NCBI GenBank assembly: GCA_027596075.1
Contig: JADGJC010000299.1
Coordinates: forward strand, 1-48,369
Source of the DNA: Rhizophlyctis rosea
Lineage: Eukaryota > Chytridiomycota > Chytridiomycetes > Rhizophlyctidales > Rhizophlyctidaceae
Reading direction: 5' to 3'
DNA: 48,369 nucleotides
Shown piece after piece: positions 13,841 through 25,000 of this stretch. The position numbers and the translations under genes are program-made. Under the pieces are notes generated by a model. The model was not told where the DNA came from, did not search any database, and saw nothing but the letters and a program-made list of their open reading frames with translations. The first letter of the stretch is position 1. The number at the start of each line of letters is the position of its first letter.

Positions 13841-13965
13841 CATATTGAGACGGCATCGTGGGTTGTCCCGATCTCTGCCAGTAGATCCCCGCTGGGTACC
13901 ACGCGGACTACCCGAATGGCCCCCCTCTCAAAAAGAGAGGACGCAGTGATGCCGTCGTCAATATG
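13841..13965. repeat. structured element, copy 2 (100-nt core 13853-13952 in palindromic arms)
   Basis: This has the same 100-nt length as copy 1, with 11 differences and no gaps. The CCG/CGG hairpin has become CGG/CCG, and CCTCCC/GGGAGG has become CCTCTC/GAGAGG, so each change on one arm is matched on the other. The GATCTCTGCCAGTAGATC segment is identical in both copies. The outer arms (CATATTGA-GACG and CGTCGTCAATATG) are complementary to each other but unrelated to the arms of copy 1. Confidence 0.65.
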
Positions 13966-15216
13966 ATGACACACTTCGGAGTCGGACCCAGCTCTTATGC
14001 CAGCAAGCTCTATACCGAGGAGTCAAAGCGAGGATGCTGGCACGTTCTTGAGACTCTGGATATGGTAGCGCGGCCGGAATGGGAGGTTCCCGCAGTTCAG
14101 GCTGGGCTGTGAACGCAGGTGCAATGTTAGCAGTCATTCTATGTTAGTTGAAGACGGTGATCATACCATGAAAGGAGCGCGATGAAAGCAAAGGAAATAA
14201 CCGAGAGGATGGAGGAGAGGGATAGCGCGAGTGGATGGATTTTGTGGTGCGCTGCGTGTTACGGTGGGGAATGATACCGTATGCTTGAGGCGGAAGGAGA
14301 AACTGTCGGCACCAGGATAACCTTTTGTTATCATCAAAGGTGTTGATGGCTTATGCAGTGTCAGCAAATCGCGATAATTGCAGACTCACGGTAAAAAGGC
14401 GAATGTCCTCGGAATTTGACACCACGAACGGGCCGCCAAAAGATGAGGATGAACGGCACTTGGAAAAGGAGGCGGTAAAGGGGGAGACGCAGGAAAGTGG
14501 TGTAGTATGGGTGCTAAGATAGTTTTCTCTCAATAACTTTTGACCACTGTGAAAATGGGTTGCGAATGCAGTTCGTCAGTGTCGGATACCAATGAGGGCA
14601 TTTGAGGGAATTTCTCAAACATTCACATACCAAGCGGGTGCGCTGTGTGGAAGGATGAAGAAGTGCGTGGAAACGGTGCAGGAAAGGTATACCGTCAACG
14701 TGCAATGGGAAATATGTAGAGGAATGCGGGAGTGGAATGTTGGAACAAGAGGAAAGCGAAGGGTTGATCAGGAATATCCCTGTAGGCTTGACCGACGCGT
14801 CACAATGAGTCACGCGGCTCCTTCCCCGATCGACCACCCAAGCCCCAAGTACTTATTTATTTGTTTCCTTCTGAGTTCTGAACTGGCAACTTGTGACCTT
14901 GGACAGGTTGGAAATGCAGGACAAAAAAGTTGGCGCAACCCACTCCCTGTATATGACAGAAACTGGGTAACCGTCGGCGCTCTCTCTTCAACCCAAAGAT
15001 CAAAACACAAGCAAAATGATCATAAGCAAATACACCGGATGATACATATTGTTACTCCCCAGAGTATGCAAAGGATGGACTGGCAGCGTCCTTGGGGAAT
15101 ACACAATATACGAATGCACATACAAGATAAACAAAAAGAAGCAAAGCATACACGAACAAACAAGCTAACAAGTATCTCCACAGTCTGACATCTGCAAATG
15201 CGAATACCTATGTACA
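13966..15216. other. spacer without a supported gene
   Basis: Several plausible GT-AG pairs exist on the minus strand (for example GTATGA near 14167 with an acceptor near 14112). Competing frames stay open on both strands and no family motif appears. I could not build a credible gene. Confidence 0.4.
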
Positions 15217-16610
15217 CTATCCTAACCTCTTCTCCGCCAAATGTACCTGGTCAACACCTCCAAAGTCTTCACCCCTCTTACTGCTCTTCGCAAGCTGCAA
15301 CCGGTGAAGTTTCAGCTGGCATGCTCAATGATCAGGAATGTTTCAACACTAACCTCAATCGGCCCATTCAACTCCTCATAACCCTTCGCGAATCCCCTCA
15401 CAAACCTCCGCATCATCCTTAGCCAATACTTCTCCGTCAACGCCTGCAACTGCTGTTGCAGTTTGAGGTTCTTCGCCTGCAATGCTTTCATGACCTCTTC
15501 CGACCCCTCATTCCCCTCCACCCTCTGCACCTTCCCATCCTCATTCCCAACTTCAGAGGTGCTTCTGGTCTCATCATTCACGGACACTGGATCCAACTGG
15601 TTGACGTGCATCCTTCCCTTGGTGCTGGGGAGATGGGTGCTGGTGGTGAGTGACGATTTGGTGATGAGTTGGAGGCCGGAGGTGGGTTCGGATTGGAGCG
15701 GTGATTGGATTTCATCGACTTGCCGCATTCGAAGGCGTTCTGAGAGGGGTGACGTGCTTTCGTGTGAGTTGGGGCTCTCGGAGGGGGATGGGGTTGACTG
15801 GAGGAAAGCGGGGGATGGGGAGGGTTGTGATGGCACCAGACCGATGTCAATGGTCATATCATTGAAGTCCTTGACAACCTGTTCGTACTCATATTGGGCG
15901 AGGCGCACACGTAGGAGGGTGTTTTCATTTGTCAGAGCTTCAACTTCGGACTTGAGGCGGGACTCCGAATATACGAAGGCTTCGAGGGAGGGCCGGAGAT
16001 TCGCGAGCTCTTTGCGAAGGCGGTCGTTTTGAGCTGCATTGAGTTCAGCTTCGTCTCGGAACCGTGTGGCTTCGGATTCGGCAACTTTCGCATTGCTGGA
16101 GAGGCCATCCATCCGAGACTCTTTCTCTTTCAGCATCACCAGCAGCCCTTGTTGCCCAACATCATACTGTTCCACCAATTTTTCAAGCACCCCTACATAC
16201 CCCTCCCCAACCTTCTCCTTCAAAGTCGCAACCTCCGCCAACAACTCAACATAATCCAGACGTACCGCCCGCAACTCCCTTTCCACTTCCGTCTTCGCCA
16301 TCTCCACCCTCACAGTACGCAGCTCCGCCTCTTTCTTTTGCCTCTCCAGGTGTGTGACGACGTCTCGCACACTAGTCAACTCATCTTGCAAGTGCACAAC
16401 ACTCTCCGCAACCCGCTTCTGATACTCAACAGCGACTTCCGTCGCAATTCGTTGAAGAACACGGGGAGTTGCCTCGGGTATGGCGAGGAACTGTTCGGTG
16501 TCGTTGGCATTGGCGGCACGGGTCCAGACTTCTTTCCGTTCCTCCGGTGTCGTCATAGACAGGTCGCGACGGACGATTTTGCCGAGACTTTCGTCACTAA
16601 TGTCTTTCAT
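15217..16610 (-). CDS. coiled-coil protein, unknown family
   Basis: Exon 1 (16610-15354) starts at ATG with MKDISDESLGKIVRRDLSM. A 59-bp GT-AG intron (15353-15295, donor GAG|GTTAGT) leads to a 78-nt last exon encoding a short hydrophilic tail ending in AEKRLG. The total is about 444 residues. From roughly residue 65 to 260 the sequence is heptad-rich and charged (VEYQKRVAESVVHLQDEL and onward), a long coiled coil. It is followed by a Ser/Pro-rich linker and a second short helical region near LKLQQQLQALTEKYW. There is no enzyme motif. Such proteins are often structural or scaffolding, but I cannot assign one. ATG 16610 was chosen because the open frame upstream of it has no ATG. The splice to exon 2 is inferred; without it the protein ends a few residues after GPIEVSV. 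Confidence 0.75.
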
Positions 16611-17503
16611 GACGTTAGGGCGCGGAGGGGTTTGAGGGAGTTGTAGAGGGTGCGTGGGAACGTTTTGTTTGTTTACTGGCGCGGGATGCACGAGGATACG
16701 AATACGTTCATCCAGCAATATGTGAAGGGGTATGCGTCACAATGCAGGATAGGAGCTGCACGATATCGAACGTACTACCTGCCTATAGATTGTTGCACAT
16801 ACATGTACAGCTACTTTTGGTTTTCGGAATGCAGATGGCGGTGGGAAGATCGTTTCAAGGGTGCCGAGCGTGGGAATGGGAAAATGGGGGAGGTCCAGCC
16901 GGGCGACCATGTGATGGTGGCTGGGCATTGTTCTATGGCTGTGCCGTCATGCCTTTCGTGTCCGTGCCACCGCGTCACTTTACTTCCTTCTGAATACCGC
17001 CGGATAACATGCTCTGCAAACTGTCAGATTACATCGTAATTGCATATCGCGCGTCCATACATTACTTCAATCGTCCGAGTCAGACCTTCTTCAGCATTGG
17101 GTCATCTCAAAATTACAGGTCGAAAAAAACCGAAATCCGAGAGCACGGATGCGCGGACATTTGGTGCGCCTTGCAAGAACGCAATTGGTAAGCTCATAGT
17201 CGGTGATACTCCAACCTTCAAAACAACATTGATTGCGAGCAATTGGACAAAGTTATCAGAACATGCTGGGCATTGGGTGCATCCGGTCAACAAATGGGGA
17301 TATTGCATATGCCGTGACATCATGCACCGATTCTACCGATCTTCTTCATTGTCGGATGGATTCAATGCGAGCAGCTTGCAGCTTTTGAGTGGCACCAAAA
17401 AAAAAAAAAAAGGGAACTCGGAGCCTCAGACATATGATGGAGGTCAGTATTGTTGCAATCCACGGAAGCACCAGCCACCCCGAGGTCCTACCAATCAACA
17501 GCA

Positions 17504-17535
17504 GGCTAGTTCGGTCGGTGCGGGCCGAACTGTCC
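17504..17535. repeat. imperfect palindrome related to 43790-43821
   Basis: GGCTAGTTCGGTC, a 10-nt centre, then CCGAACTGTCC. The left 13 nt are identical to the left arm of the perfect palindrome at 43790-43821, and CCGAACT is shared on the right. This suggests two members of one dispersed hairpin family, this one degraded. Confidence 0.55.
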
Positions 17536-17896
17536 GCCCTGCTATTGGCTGTGGCCCAGAAACCTTCCAGTTTGATAGTTATTTGGATGCACTCCGCCGA
17601 GGGTTTGGGCAACAATAATCATTTCCTACTATTACTGGTAATGCGTGTCCTCATGCTGTTCGAAAACAACCAATGCCCCTACCTCAGAAGACTTCAGCTG
17701 AAACGTCGCCCTCTCAGGGATAATACAATGTAGAAATACCGAGAGTGAAATTGGAAGCGGTATGTCTCTTGAGGTTGAGACCATGTTATCATTCAGTGAC
17801 ATTTTCTGTTCGTGACCCGGTTCCACAGAGCAGAGTACACTCCACATGGAGAGAATACGAAAAGCAACCCACAGACGAAAACTCACATGTGTCAAA

Positions 17897-17912
17897 ATGC
17901 CCCGCGGGGCAT
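17897..17912. repeat. 16-bp perfect palindrome
   Basis: ATGCCCCGCGGGGCAT is self-complementary without a loop. It is GC-rich in otherwise average spacer DNA. Confidence 0.7.
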
Positions 17913-18682
17913 ATTGAGGTGCGTTGCGATTTGGCAAAGCCTGCAAAAGCCCTCAACTCCTGCTGAGCGCCAAGTGCTGCTGCAATACATGTTGATTGCG
18001 TGAGAAATCCAACCGCGCTTGAGATAGCTTGCATGAGAGACAGAGGTTGATGGCGCAAAAATGATTGGCCGGGACTATCGAGGGCGGATGAACTGGTCAA
18101 ACAATGTCTCTTTTAACTGTTATGCATAAATACAGGACACCGTACAAGCAGGAAGTGCCACCTTTCCAAGTCGAAACTGAATTTGAAGTTGATGGCATCT
18201 GACTTCGGCGGGAGCGCCATTTCACGTTGGTCAATTCGAAACAACAGACTCCATAACTTTCGGGGGAATCATGCATTGGTGCAAAAAGGAAATACACCTC
18301 GAACGCACGAAGATGTACCGGAATGTCTAGACAAACTGGGCAACTAGAAGTAAGTCACGCACTTAATTCTATACTCAATGTTGTGCAGCGACTCTGGCTA
18401 ATGGAAGCTTATGGAACTGTAACGGATGGAAACATCATGATTGGTTAGCGATTGACGCAGGGTGCTACCTATATTTTGATACCACCTGCTTTCAATCTGC
18501 CCGCAAGCATCCATCTCACTACAGCTTCTTCTTGATGGACATGCGATCCAACTTGTGGACATCACCTGAAAGCCGGCAACCATCGGGAACGACAACAAGC
18601 GTCTCCACTTGGTGCAATAGGTACGGGAGTCTATTCAGTGAAGAACTGAGAAGCATACAAACAGTCGGCCTATGTGAGGTGC

Positions 18683-18746
18683 GGTCAGGTGCGAATCGAA
18701 ATGGTCGTTCTGTGCATTGACCGACCATTTCGATCTGCACATGACC
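18683..18746. repeat. 25-bp near-perfect inverted repeat
   Basis: The left arm (18683-18707) ends ATCGAAATGGTCG and the right arm (18722-18746) begins CGACCATTTCGAT, with a 14-nt loop between them. The inner 13 bp pair perfectly, and the outer part (GGTCAGGTGC against GCACATGACC) pairs with few mismatches. A transcript would form a stable hairpin. Confidence 0.75.
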
Positions 18747-19261
18747 TTGCACGCACAGTCACCGTAAACCTGATAACTCCAATAGGACTGACCATAACAA
18801 GAAGGCGAATGCAACATATGGCGTATGTCATGGAATGTTACGCTATTGGCAATGTTCGGTCAATTTTAAATTCCGATCGGTCCTAGAGTTTTCATACTTG
18901 AAGAGTCTCCCTGGATCTGAGGAGGGGTAGTAGAAAGGCGTTCTCCGATAATGTTGCTTACAAAGTGCGCACACTGCAAGTTCAAAAGTATGATATATAT
19001 CACTCTGATCCATTCCTCACATGTCCTTGAAGTAATATGTTGCCCTTCCAGTAAGAATATTTTTTTGCTAATTGCAAGAGCTCGCAACCGGGGACTTGCA
19101 TACAATTGATTGATAAAGTTGCTGCGCTTTTATGTACTGACAGCATTGGGAACGGATTTTGTTGATTGAGTAGATGGAGTGCATGTGATTGTAATGCTGG
19201 TCTGTCACAAAAAGACGCCAAGTGATTGAGTCTGAATCCCGGCATCCATATGTTACAGATA

Positions 19262-21931
19262 CTACTCAATCTCCAACAACTCCGCCCCACCCGGCGCCTT
19301 CCCAACAACCTTCACAACCCACTTCCACTTGTCATACCCCCTCCCCTCCGCCTTATCACACCAGTCCTCCCTCCTCCTCTCCCCCTCCCCACAATCAATG
19401 CCAATTGGCCACACCCCCTCAACTCCCTCCTCATGCTTCTTCTGGCTCAACACAACCTCCACCCACCCGCCACCAATCCCCTCCAACCGACTGTCGAAAT
19501 CCGCACTTGCCAACGGATCCCCGTCCGTTACCTCACCAGAGATATTCATCCCCTTCGCGCCGTTCAGGAGGCGTTGCACGTCTCGCACGTCGGAGTCTTC
19601 GTGGTCGAGGGAGGGTTGGACGTGGGTGTAGATTTCCTTGATGGTAAGGGCAGGGGGGAGGTTTGCGCATATTGCGAGTTGTTGGAGGATGATGGTGGCT
19701 TCGTCGATGTATTGTGCGGGGTAAGCTTGGAAATCGCGGTCGAATTCCCATCCTTCGGTTGCGTGGCAGTAGAAGCGGCAGCGGGGTTTTGGGAGTGGGA
19801 GACTGGATTGGATGTGTTTGTTAGGATGTGTTGATCGAAGTTGTCGGTAATATACTGTCACGACATACCTAATGTACTCCTTTTCAGCTTCTTCCTCCTT
19901 ATCCACATCCATATCAACCCCCTCCTCATCCTCATCATCCTCCTCCCCTTCTTCATCTTCATCGTCACTGTTCTGCGGTTGGTGGGGTGACCAATCCCTT
20001 CCGTCATCGAAATTGTAGTCTTCCAGTCGGATTCTTTTCGGAGCTGGATTGTCATTACTGTCTGCCGAATTTGTGCCTTCACCGCTGGTTCCTTCATCCT
20101 CGGCTACCCTCTTTCTCTTTCCACTTTCAGACGCAAGTCCGCCGTTCGACTTCTTCTCATCCGAGCAGGGGTGCGCAAACTCCTTGAAATGTGCCGGATT
20201 CTTCCGATAACATTTCTGTCCGTACTGGCATTCTGGCCGGTCGTCTTCCGATTCTGCGTCCCGATCTTCCTTACTCCCTTTATCCGCTTTTGGGGCATTT
20301 CGTAAAATCGCCAGCACCTGTGATCCATCCGCCACCTCCTCCGCCGCACGAACATGCTCCTCCGTCACCACCGCCCCCTTCTGAACCATCAACTCCACCG
20401 TCTCAGTGACATTCTCCTTGATAGCCCGTTCCAACAAAACAGACGGATCCAACTCGTTATCAAGCAACACCCCAAGATACTCAGCCTTCCTCACCGTATC
20501 GCCCAACATTTTCTCATCCCCACCATCCTTCCCAAACACATCAAAAGGAATTTTCACACCCTGCGCAACAAGCCGCCGCATGATCTCCGCATCACAAAGC
20601 ACCATCGCAATGCCCACCGGAGATGTCTTGGGCGCACTTCTATAAGGCTGCCACTCATAATCGACGCTTCGGGGGCAATGATCGATGAGGAAGAGGGCTG
20701 CGTTGTAGTATCCCTGATGTGTCGCGTACGTTATTTTGGACATGACGTCGCATAACACGCTGGGCGGTATGATTGAAGGGTCTGCACCGTGTTCAAGGAG
20801 GAGTTTGATTGCGGGTGGAGTGTAGGTTATGAAGGATTGGGACAGGGCGGTATGACCTCTTCCATCGATGGTGTTGATGTCGATGCCGTACTTCAGGAGG
20901 AGATGGAATGGGAGGTCGTTACGTGGATTAGCGAATTCGCAGAGGGTGTGGACGATAGAATCTGAAGTCAGGTAGGATAGAAGATCATTTTGAAGGAGGT
21001 ATTCGACGACCTCGATGCGGTTTTTCGGGGTACATGGTTCTAAGAGTGAATTGTCCACATCTTGGAAACACTTATATTCGTGGTCGTTATCGAAGAACGC
21101 TTCCCACAGTCCTCTGATCAAGATTCTCAGTTCAGAGTCGTCGGGTTTGGGGGTACGAGAACTTCTCGCGGTTGGGCGCTGTGGGACATTTGGATTGGGT
21201 TGCAACGTTGTCGGGTTGGTCTGTCCAGACGGCGTCGACGGAGCGGGTTGTGATGCATCCTCCTCCTTAGATCGAAACCACTCCACCAAGAATCTAACCA
21301 TATCCACTTGTTCACACCACCCCGCCATCGCAGGTAAACCATCTGTTACCTTCGCCCCGCCCTCCAAAAGCGCTTTCGCAGTTTCCACCCGTCCGGCTAA
21401 GACCGCAACATCCAACGGAGTATCGTAATCGTGAAGGTCCGGGTTGCACCCCACTTCCAACAATGCCTTGACAGTGTCGACATACCCCCGTGCAGCAGCG
21501 TCAATAAGCAAAGTAAACTTGACCCAATCGTCGATTGGAACAATTTGCTCTTTCAGAGCCTTTACGACATCAGCATGACCAAATCTTACGGACACCTCCA
21601 GAAAAGCTCCAAAAAGTTCTAACGCGTCACCAGTTAAGTCAATCAGTTCTTGAACAATCTGAGCTGCTGCTTTGGAATGGTAGGGATTCGGAGGGTGCCC
21701 GATGGGAAAACGTGGACCGCGGAGCTTTGGGAAGGATCTGTACAGGTGCTGTAAGGACTGCTTGCCGCATTTGCGGTAAAGAAAGCGAGCAGCGAGTTGG
21801 GGTGAAGGTTGGGAGATCTTCTTTGCTGTGCGGCTCAGTCGTGGGAAGATAGCTGCTTCGCGCAGATAGGCAGCGGATTGAAGCAGTTTGAAGACATCTT
21901 CTGGGATTTCGGGGATGGGTGGAGTCGCCAT
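19262..21931 (-). CDS. ankyrin-repeat protein with PBZ-type zinc finger
   Basis: This predicted protein has about 867 residues. Numbering here is from an in-frame ATG at 22075; subtract 48 for the chosen start at 21931 (MATPPIPEIPEDVFK). Ankyrin-type repeats lie around residues 155-265 (for example GYVDTVKALLEVGCNPDLHD) and 350-470 (IKLLLEHGADPSI), with degenerate units to about 590. At about 613-636 is RPECQYGQKCYRKNPAHF followed by KEFAHP. This fits the PBZ consensus [RK]xxCx[FY]GxxCYRxNxxHxxx[FY]xH, including all C2H2 ligands. PBZ fingers bind poly(ADP-ribose) in DNA-damage and mitotic factors such as APLF and CHFR. A basic KRKR segment, an acidic run and a C-terminal domain of unknown type follow. 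A 66-bp intron is likely at 19868-19803. ATG 22075 is less likely because a TATAAAA box lies just downstream of it. Confidence 0.82.
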   Translation of the reverse strand: MATPPIPEIPEDVFKLLQSAAYLREAAIFPRLSRTAKKISQPSPQLAARFLYRKCGKQSLQHLYRSFPKLRGPRFPIGHPPNPYHSKAAAQIVQELIDLTGDALELFGAFLEVSVRFGHADVVKALKEQIVPIDDWVKFTLLIDAAARGYVDTVKALLEVGCNPDLHDYDTPLDVAVLAGRVETAKALLEGGAKVTDGLPAMAGWCEQVDMVRFLVEWFRSKEEDASQPAPSTPSGQTNPTTLQPNPNVPQRPTARSSRTPKPDDSELRILIRGLWEAFFDNDHEYKCFQDVDNSLLEPCTPKNRIEVVEYLLQNDLLSYLTSDSIVHTLCEFANPRNDLPFHLLLKYGIDINTIDGRGHTALSQSFITYTPPAIKLLLEHGADPSIIPPSVLCDVMSKITYATHQGYYNAALFLIDHCPRSVDYEWQPYRSAPKTSPVGIAMVLCDAEIMRRLVAQGVKIPFDVFGKDGGDEKMLGDTVRKAEYLGVLLDNELDPSVLLERAIKENVTETVELMVQKGAVVTEEHVRAAEEVADGSQVLAILRNAPKADKGSKEDRDAESEDDRPECQYGQKCYRKNPAHFKEFAHPCSDEKKSNGGLASESGKRKRVAEDEGTSGEGTNSADSNDNPAPKRIRLEDYNFDDGRDWSPHQPQNSDDEDEEGEEDDEDEEGVDMDVDKEEEAEKEYIRYVVTVYYRQLRSTHPNKHIQSSLPLPKPRCRFYCHATEGWEFDRDFQAYPAQYIDEATIILQQLAICANLPPALTIKEIYTHVQPSLDHEDSDVRDVQRLLNGAKGMNISGEVTDGDPLASADFDSRLEGIGGGWVEVVLSQKKHEEGVEGVWPIGIDCGEGERRREDWCDKAEGRGYDKWKWVVKVVGKAPGGAELLEIE
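19803..19868 (-). other. probable 66-bp in-frame intron of the ankyrin-PBZ gene
   Basis: The donor is AG|GTATGT and the acceptor CCAATCCAG|T, with a canonical branch site CTAAC about 20 nt before the acceptor. The length is divisible by three and the segment has no stop, so it also reads through. Removing it joins ..KEYI-S-LPLPKPRCRFY in phase. Retention would add 22 residues. This could be either constitutive splicing or an optional intron. Confidence 0.65.
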
Positions 21932-22062
21932 GTCTTGAGGAAAATGGAATGGAGATGGATCTGATAAGTGTGAGGCTACAAGAGTTGTACAGCAAATATG
22001 CTTGAGAACCCTTCTTGCAAACTCCGACTTGACAGGGGAGAATTTGGAATTGGGAGATGGAG

Positions 22063-22069
22063 TTTTATA
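22063..22069 (-). promoter_or_regulatory. TATA-like box upstream of the ankyrin-PBZ gene
   Basis: TATAAAA on the minus strand lies about 135 bp before ATG 21931. Transcription starting ~30 bp downstream would exclude the upstream ATG at 22075. It is inferred from sequence only. Confidence 0.4.
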
Positions 22070-22075
22070 CGGCAT

Positions 22076-25000
22076 GCCTTTGGCGTCCGGACTTTGCCCA
22101 TTTGGCCCTTTGCCGCAGTCGCCATTGACAGGTCTGTGTTACAATGACTCCCAACGCGTTTAAGGGTCCTATCAACACCATTGATGCGTGGCACAGCCAC
22201 TTTCCACCTGCGTTATGCCAGTCAAGAAGACAGCTTTCGCAAGAGTTATGGACGTCCTAAGATTTGATATATGTATATTTGTGACTCGAAGCAACAAGCA
22301 AGTCATAACAAGCGAGAAAATTAATGGATGCTCAGTTCTTCCAAAGAATCCGTATTTCATATAGTGCAAATGGCTTTCCTAACAGCGAAACCGGCACATT
22401 CATTCCTCAATGTTGCCGATACCCAACACTTCCCTTCTCCCTCCCATCCACCGCCAACACTCCAAAAACCCCCCCAAGAAGTCACGCTGCCGTATTGCAC
22501 ACGAATTAAGCTCCAAAATCACCCCGACCAACCTCCACACTCCCACAACGAACGCCGCTTCCGCATGTTCCGCCGGCAGCAGACCCACCGCCCAAGACAA
22601 TTCCCCCTGATGCACCGCCATCCGATACACATCCCCCAAGCCTCACTACGAACCAAAAGAAAATCTGCGCAAGAAGGATAAGAAATTGACCAATGATGCT
22701 GCCGCAGCCGTTGCTGTTGCTTCAAACGGAAAAGAGGGGCCCGAGCAGCCTTGGCAGTACCACAGATGGTGGTTCTGGTTGTGTGCCCACCTGGCACCGC
22801 ATCAAAAGAGGGCACGAGCGATTTTGGAAGTTTGACTTCAGGAACATTCTTTTCGGATGATTGACGTGAGTGGGCGTTATAGACTGGATTTGTAGGAGGA
22901 AGATAGATTTATCATTCCAACCGGCCACCCCTATGTGTTTGTGTGAAGAGTTACCCGTGTATGTACGAGTCGTACAGTTGAGAAACCAGCTTTTGCCCAA
23001 ATGGAGAATGTGGAATTTGTTGTGGTCTTTTCCTGAGCTTGGAACTTTTTGGCTCTCCCTTCTTGCAGAAGCGGAAACTCGGCACAAGAACAACCATCTG
23101 ATCACATCCTCAGTGGCTCAGTATGTTTTCTATTACTGCGGGGAATGGGAGAAAGCTCTTAGATTTTGGCATTGGTAGCACAATAGAACCGCACGGGTTG
23201 TATTGTGCAATTGCGCAGATCCTGAACAAAAAAAAAATACTGCGGATAAGTGAGATACAGGGCAATGTTCGGTTCTATCGCTTGATAGTATTGTAAATAC
23301 GGAACGACTCTTCTTGACTTGAATACTAGATGCATAATGATTCAACGTCACCCACAGTTTCAGTCCAAGGATGCCACAAACGAAGGACCTACATTTCAAC
23401 TTGAGCAGGGCTGGATCTTCACATTTTGGTTTTGACAGGACTTTCAAATGACGTGAAATTCCAATGGAGCCGCTGGGTGGCCATCAAGCTTCTTCCGTTG
23501 CCGCCGTGTAGCACTGCAACCTGGCAGCCGAGAAACCAGCCGTCCTGGACAACTTACCATCCTCTGCCAACACTTTTACAATAGCTCAACGTACACCAAA
23601 TTCGCCGAAACGCATGAATGCGCAACAAGAAAATTAATAAGACGGTTCACGCCACCAATTCCCTTACAACCAAGAACCTGGCAGTACATATAACTCGGGA
23701 TTGAGAGATTCCGTTCCTGCAATCTTGGTTGATGACGTTGCCAAACCCGTGTCGAACTGCTGGACAGCTCAAGTGATTCAATCATGGTAGGATTAGGGAT
23801 AGCAAAAAGCAGACGAGTAGAAGTGAGAGGCTTAGATGCCGGCAAGCTTCAAAAGCAATGGAAGGTAATTTCGAATCCAAAGCCAAAAATAACTACCATA
23901 CAAGTCGGCCAATCGCCTCTACGAATCGATAAGGACGTCCTGTCGGCAAAGTCAATGAGAGATATCATACAGTACATCAGACAGGCTGGTTCCGCTTCTG
24001 TGATTTCATTTTACTGCTTGCACCCCACGACATGCGAAAGCAGGTGCAGCAACATAAAGCATGATAAGCGTTGACCGGGGTTGTTCAAACCGGTATGGAT
24101 ATCAGCAACCGCAGGCATCTCATCCTTTCGTGCAAGCGACCCCTGACTTTGCCCTTCCACCGTTCAGATTCAATGTCGGCAAAACGCACGAGCACCACAG
24201 TGAAAAAACAAAATGTTGCGTCCACTACGCAAAACGCGTGTAAAGACATTCTGCACCTCCTATCGATCCCTTTCTTTTCCGCCTTTACCTTCTGGCCACC
24301 ATATTTGGCTCCCGCGCGTCTTTGTCGTAGTTAATTGTCACTTTTCCCAGCTTCGCTTTTTAGATAGCTACAAAACCAATTGGTGCAAGTTGGGCACCAT
24401 CAAATGAACCAGATAAGGGAAGACCGCTGATTCATCTTCGAAGCAGAGTGTTTTGATGTCCCCATGTGTTCCCTTGATATTGGAGAAGGACCCTTGCCTT
24501 GTTGCCAATCACCCAATGGACAAAAAAGCAATGGGTCACAATACAATCCGATTGCTCTGCGCTTGGAAGCAAGTACTCTAGCTGCTTCACCGACACCCTC
24601 CAGCTTCAATGGGAAATGATGATGGTTTGTCTACGAATGGACAGCCCGACTTCATCGAATTATCAGTGATCGCATCTACATGGCACAGTCCATCGCCCAC
24701 ACAGACCGCCCACAGACCCGCACTTGGGAAGATATGAGGAGCAATGCACTGAGCAGGCGTAAGACACGATCATGGAAGTTCATGAAGTCAATGCGATGGG
24801 CAAAGGCCAACTTTTCCTTTTGTCCTAGAGAGAATGACGTTTGCCTTACATCCAATCTGGTCTTGCACGTCCCAATGCAAACCGTTGAGCTGTCCCATAC
24901 GACGTGAACTAGAATTGCGAATCTTACGCAAATCATAAAACGTACATAAATGAGCGGGTGAATGGCAAGAATCTAACATTGCTCAATGAAAAAGAAACAA

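Larger units (their letters stand above)
16611..19261. other. spacer with palindromes, no supported gene
   Basis: No open frame here shows family motifs. Three palindromes are listed separately (17504-17535, 17897-17912, 18683-18746). A run of 13 A residues lies at about 17398-17410. Confidence 0.5.

Noticed and set aside
13522..13974. Minus-strand protein reading through the duplicated element (ITASSL..PSGDLLAEIGT in both copies)
   Set aside because: Differences between the copies are not biased to third positions, several are non-conservative, and they match the stem pairing instead. No start, splice chain or family was found.
22400..22640. Possible terminal exon on the minus strand (MAVHQGELSWAV..)
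   Set aside because: GC-rich and open, but stops sit just upstream in frame and no acceptor joins it to another exon.
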